Shown here: one piece after another, positions 7,233 through 7,427 of the stretch | Layout of the letters: each line of letters begins with the position of its first letter | Position numbering within the stretch: the first letter of the stretch is position 1 | From: Betaproteobacteria bacterium | GTDB lineage: Bacteria > Pseudomonadota > Gammaproteobacteria > Burkholderiales > Ferrovaceae | Assembly (NCBI GenBank): GCA_028870615.1 | Contig: JAGWPH010000060.1 | Coordinates: 1 to 7,427 of the forward strand | DNA: 7,427 nt | Direction: 5' to 3' | Notes under the pieces: model-generated | What the model was told of the DNA's origin: nothing | The model's database searches: none | Seen by the model: the letters and a program-made list of their open reading frames with translations, nothing else | Program-made: the position numbers and the translations under genes

Positions 7233-7427
7233 ATGAAGTTATCAAACCTGCTTGAAAGAGCGCGGGGTTCCATCCTGTTGCTCTTGGGAGTGGCTTCACT
7301 GGCGGTCTCGCTTGACGCCAGCGCCATTCCGGTTTTTGCACGACAAACCGGGTTCAAATGCGTGGCCTGCCACGTGGGTGGCGAATATCCTCAGCTCACT
7401 TCCCTGGGCCGGATGTTCAAACTGACC
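7233..7427 (+). CDS. Secreted c-type cytochrome, Cyc2-like N-terminus, 3' end outside window
   Basis: Sixty-five codons are visible and the frame is open to the last base. The start is supported by AGGGGG at 7219-7224, eight bases before the ATG. The N-terminus is a Sec signal peptide: positive charges up to Arg11, a hydrophobic core at about residues 13-27, and a likely cleavage after ASA at residue 31. Directly after it come PVFARQTG (33-40), a single haem c site CVACH (43-47) and PQLTSLGRMFKLT (53-65). A haem motif at the very start of the mature protein, inside an FARQTG...CxxCH...P-L...GR-FK context, is characteristic of porin-cytochrome fusions. These include Cyc2, the outer-membrane Fe(II) oxidase, and related single-haem, barrel-type cytochromes of betaproteobacteria. 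In that family a short haem domain precedes an outer-membrane beta-barrel, which would lie beyond the window. The haem protein and its export are well supported; the Cyc2 function is inference. Confidence 0.82.
   Translation, partial: MKLSNLLERARGSILLLLGVASLAVSLDASAIPVFARQTGFKCVACHVGGEYPQLTSLGRMFKLT

Noticed and set aside
1097..7427. CRISPR arrays, tRNA or rRNA genes, insertion sequences
   Set aside because: No regularly spaced repeats, no tRNA-like cloverleaf or rRNA sequence, and no transposase or terminal inverted repeats were seen in the spacers or genes.

Overview
The window carries most of a Calvin-Benson-Bassham (CBB) cycle operon on the + strand, cbbF-cbbP-cbbZ-cbbA-cbbT. It lies between the 3' part of a major facilitator superfamily (MFS) transporter gene and the first 65 codons of a secreted c-type cytochrome gene. 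All genes read in the same direction. The GC-rich coding sequence, the proteobacterial (about 290-residue) phosphoribulokinase and the operon content point to an autotrophic proteobacterium, most likely a betaproteobacterial chemolithoautotroph. The cytochrome at the right edge resembles the N-terminus of Cyc2-type porin-cytochromes, which makes an iron oxidiser (Gallionellaceae- or Ferrovum-like) a reasonable guess. The genus cannot be fixed from this sequence.

Layout: 2-1096, MFS permease with its N-terminus cut by the window edge. 1097-1224, an AT-richer spacer with T-N11-A motifs of the LysR/CbbR kind and weak -10 hexamers, the likely operon promoter. 1225-2292, cbbF (class I fructose-1,6-bisphosphatase). 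2320-3195, cbbP (phosphoribulokinase). 3199-3900, cbbZ (phosphoglycolate phosphatase). 3922-4986, cbbA (class II fructose-bisphosphate aldolase). 5018-7015, cbbT (transketolase). 7016-7232, a spacer with hairpins near the operon end, a perfect TTGACA box and a 7-bp inverted repeat. 7233-7427, the start of the cytochrome gene.

The genes work together in the regenerative half of the CBB cycle. The aldolase condenses triose phosphates to fructose-1,6-bisphosphate and sedoheptulose-1,7-bisphosphate, and FbpA-type bisphosphatase CbbF dephosphorylates at least the former. Transketolase reshuffles carbon to pentose phosphates, and phosphoribulokinase makes ribulose-1,5-bisphosphate for RuBisCO. CbbZ removes 2-phosphoglycolate, the product of RuBisCO's oxygenase reaction. 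RuBisCO and cbbR are not in the window and must lie elsewhere. Gaps between the five genes are only 3-31 nt, so they are probably one transcript. The catalytic residues checked are present and no gene shows an internal break. The core is therefore conventional; the less ordinary points are the two spacers and the partial cytochrome.
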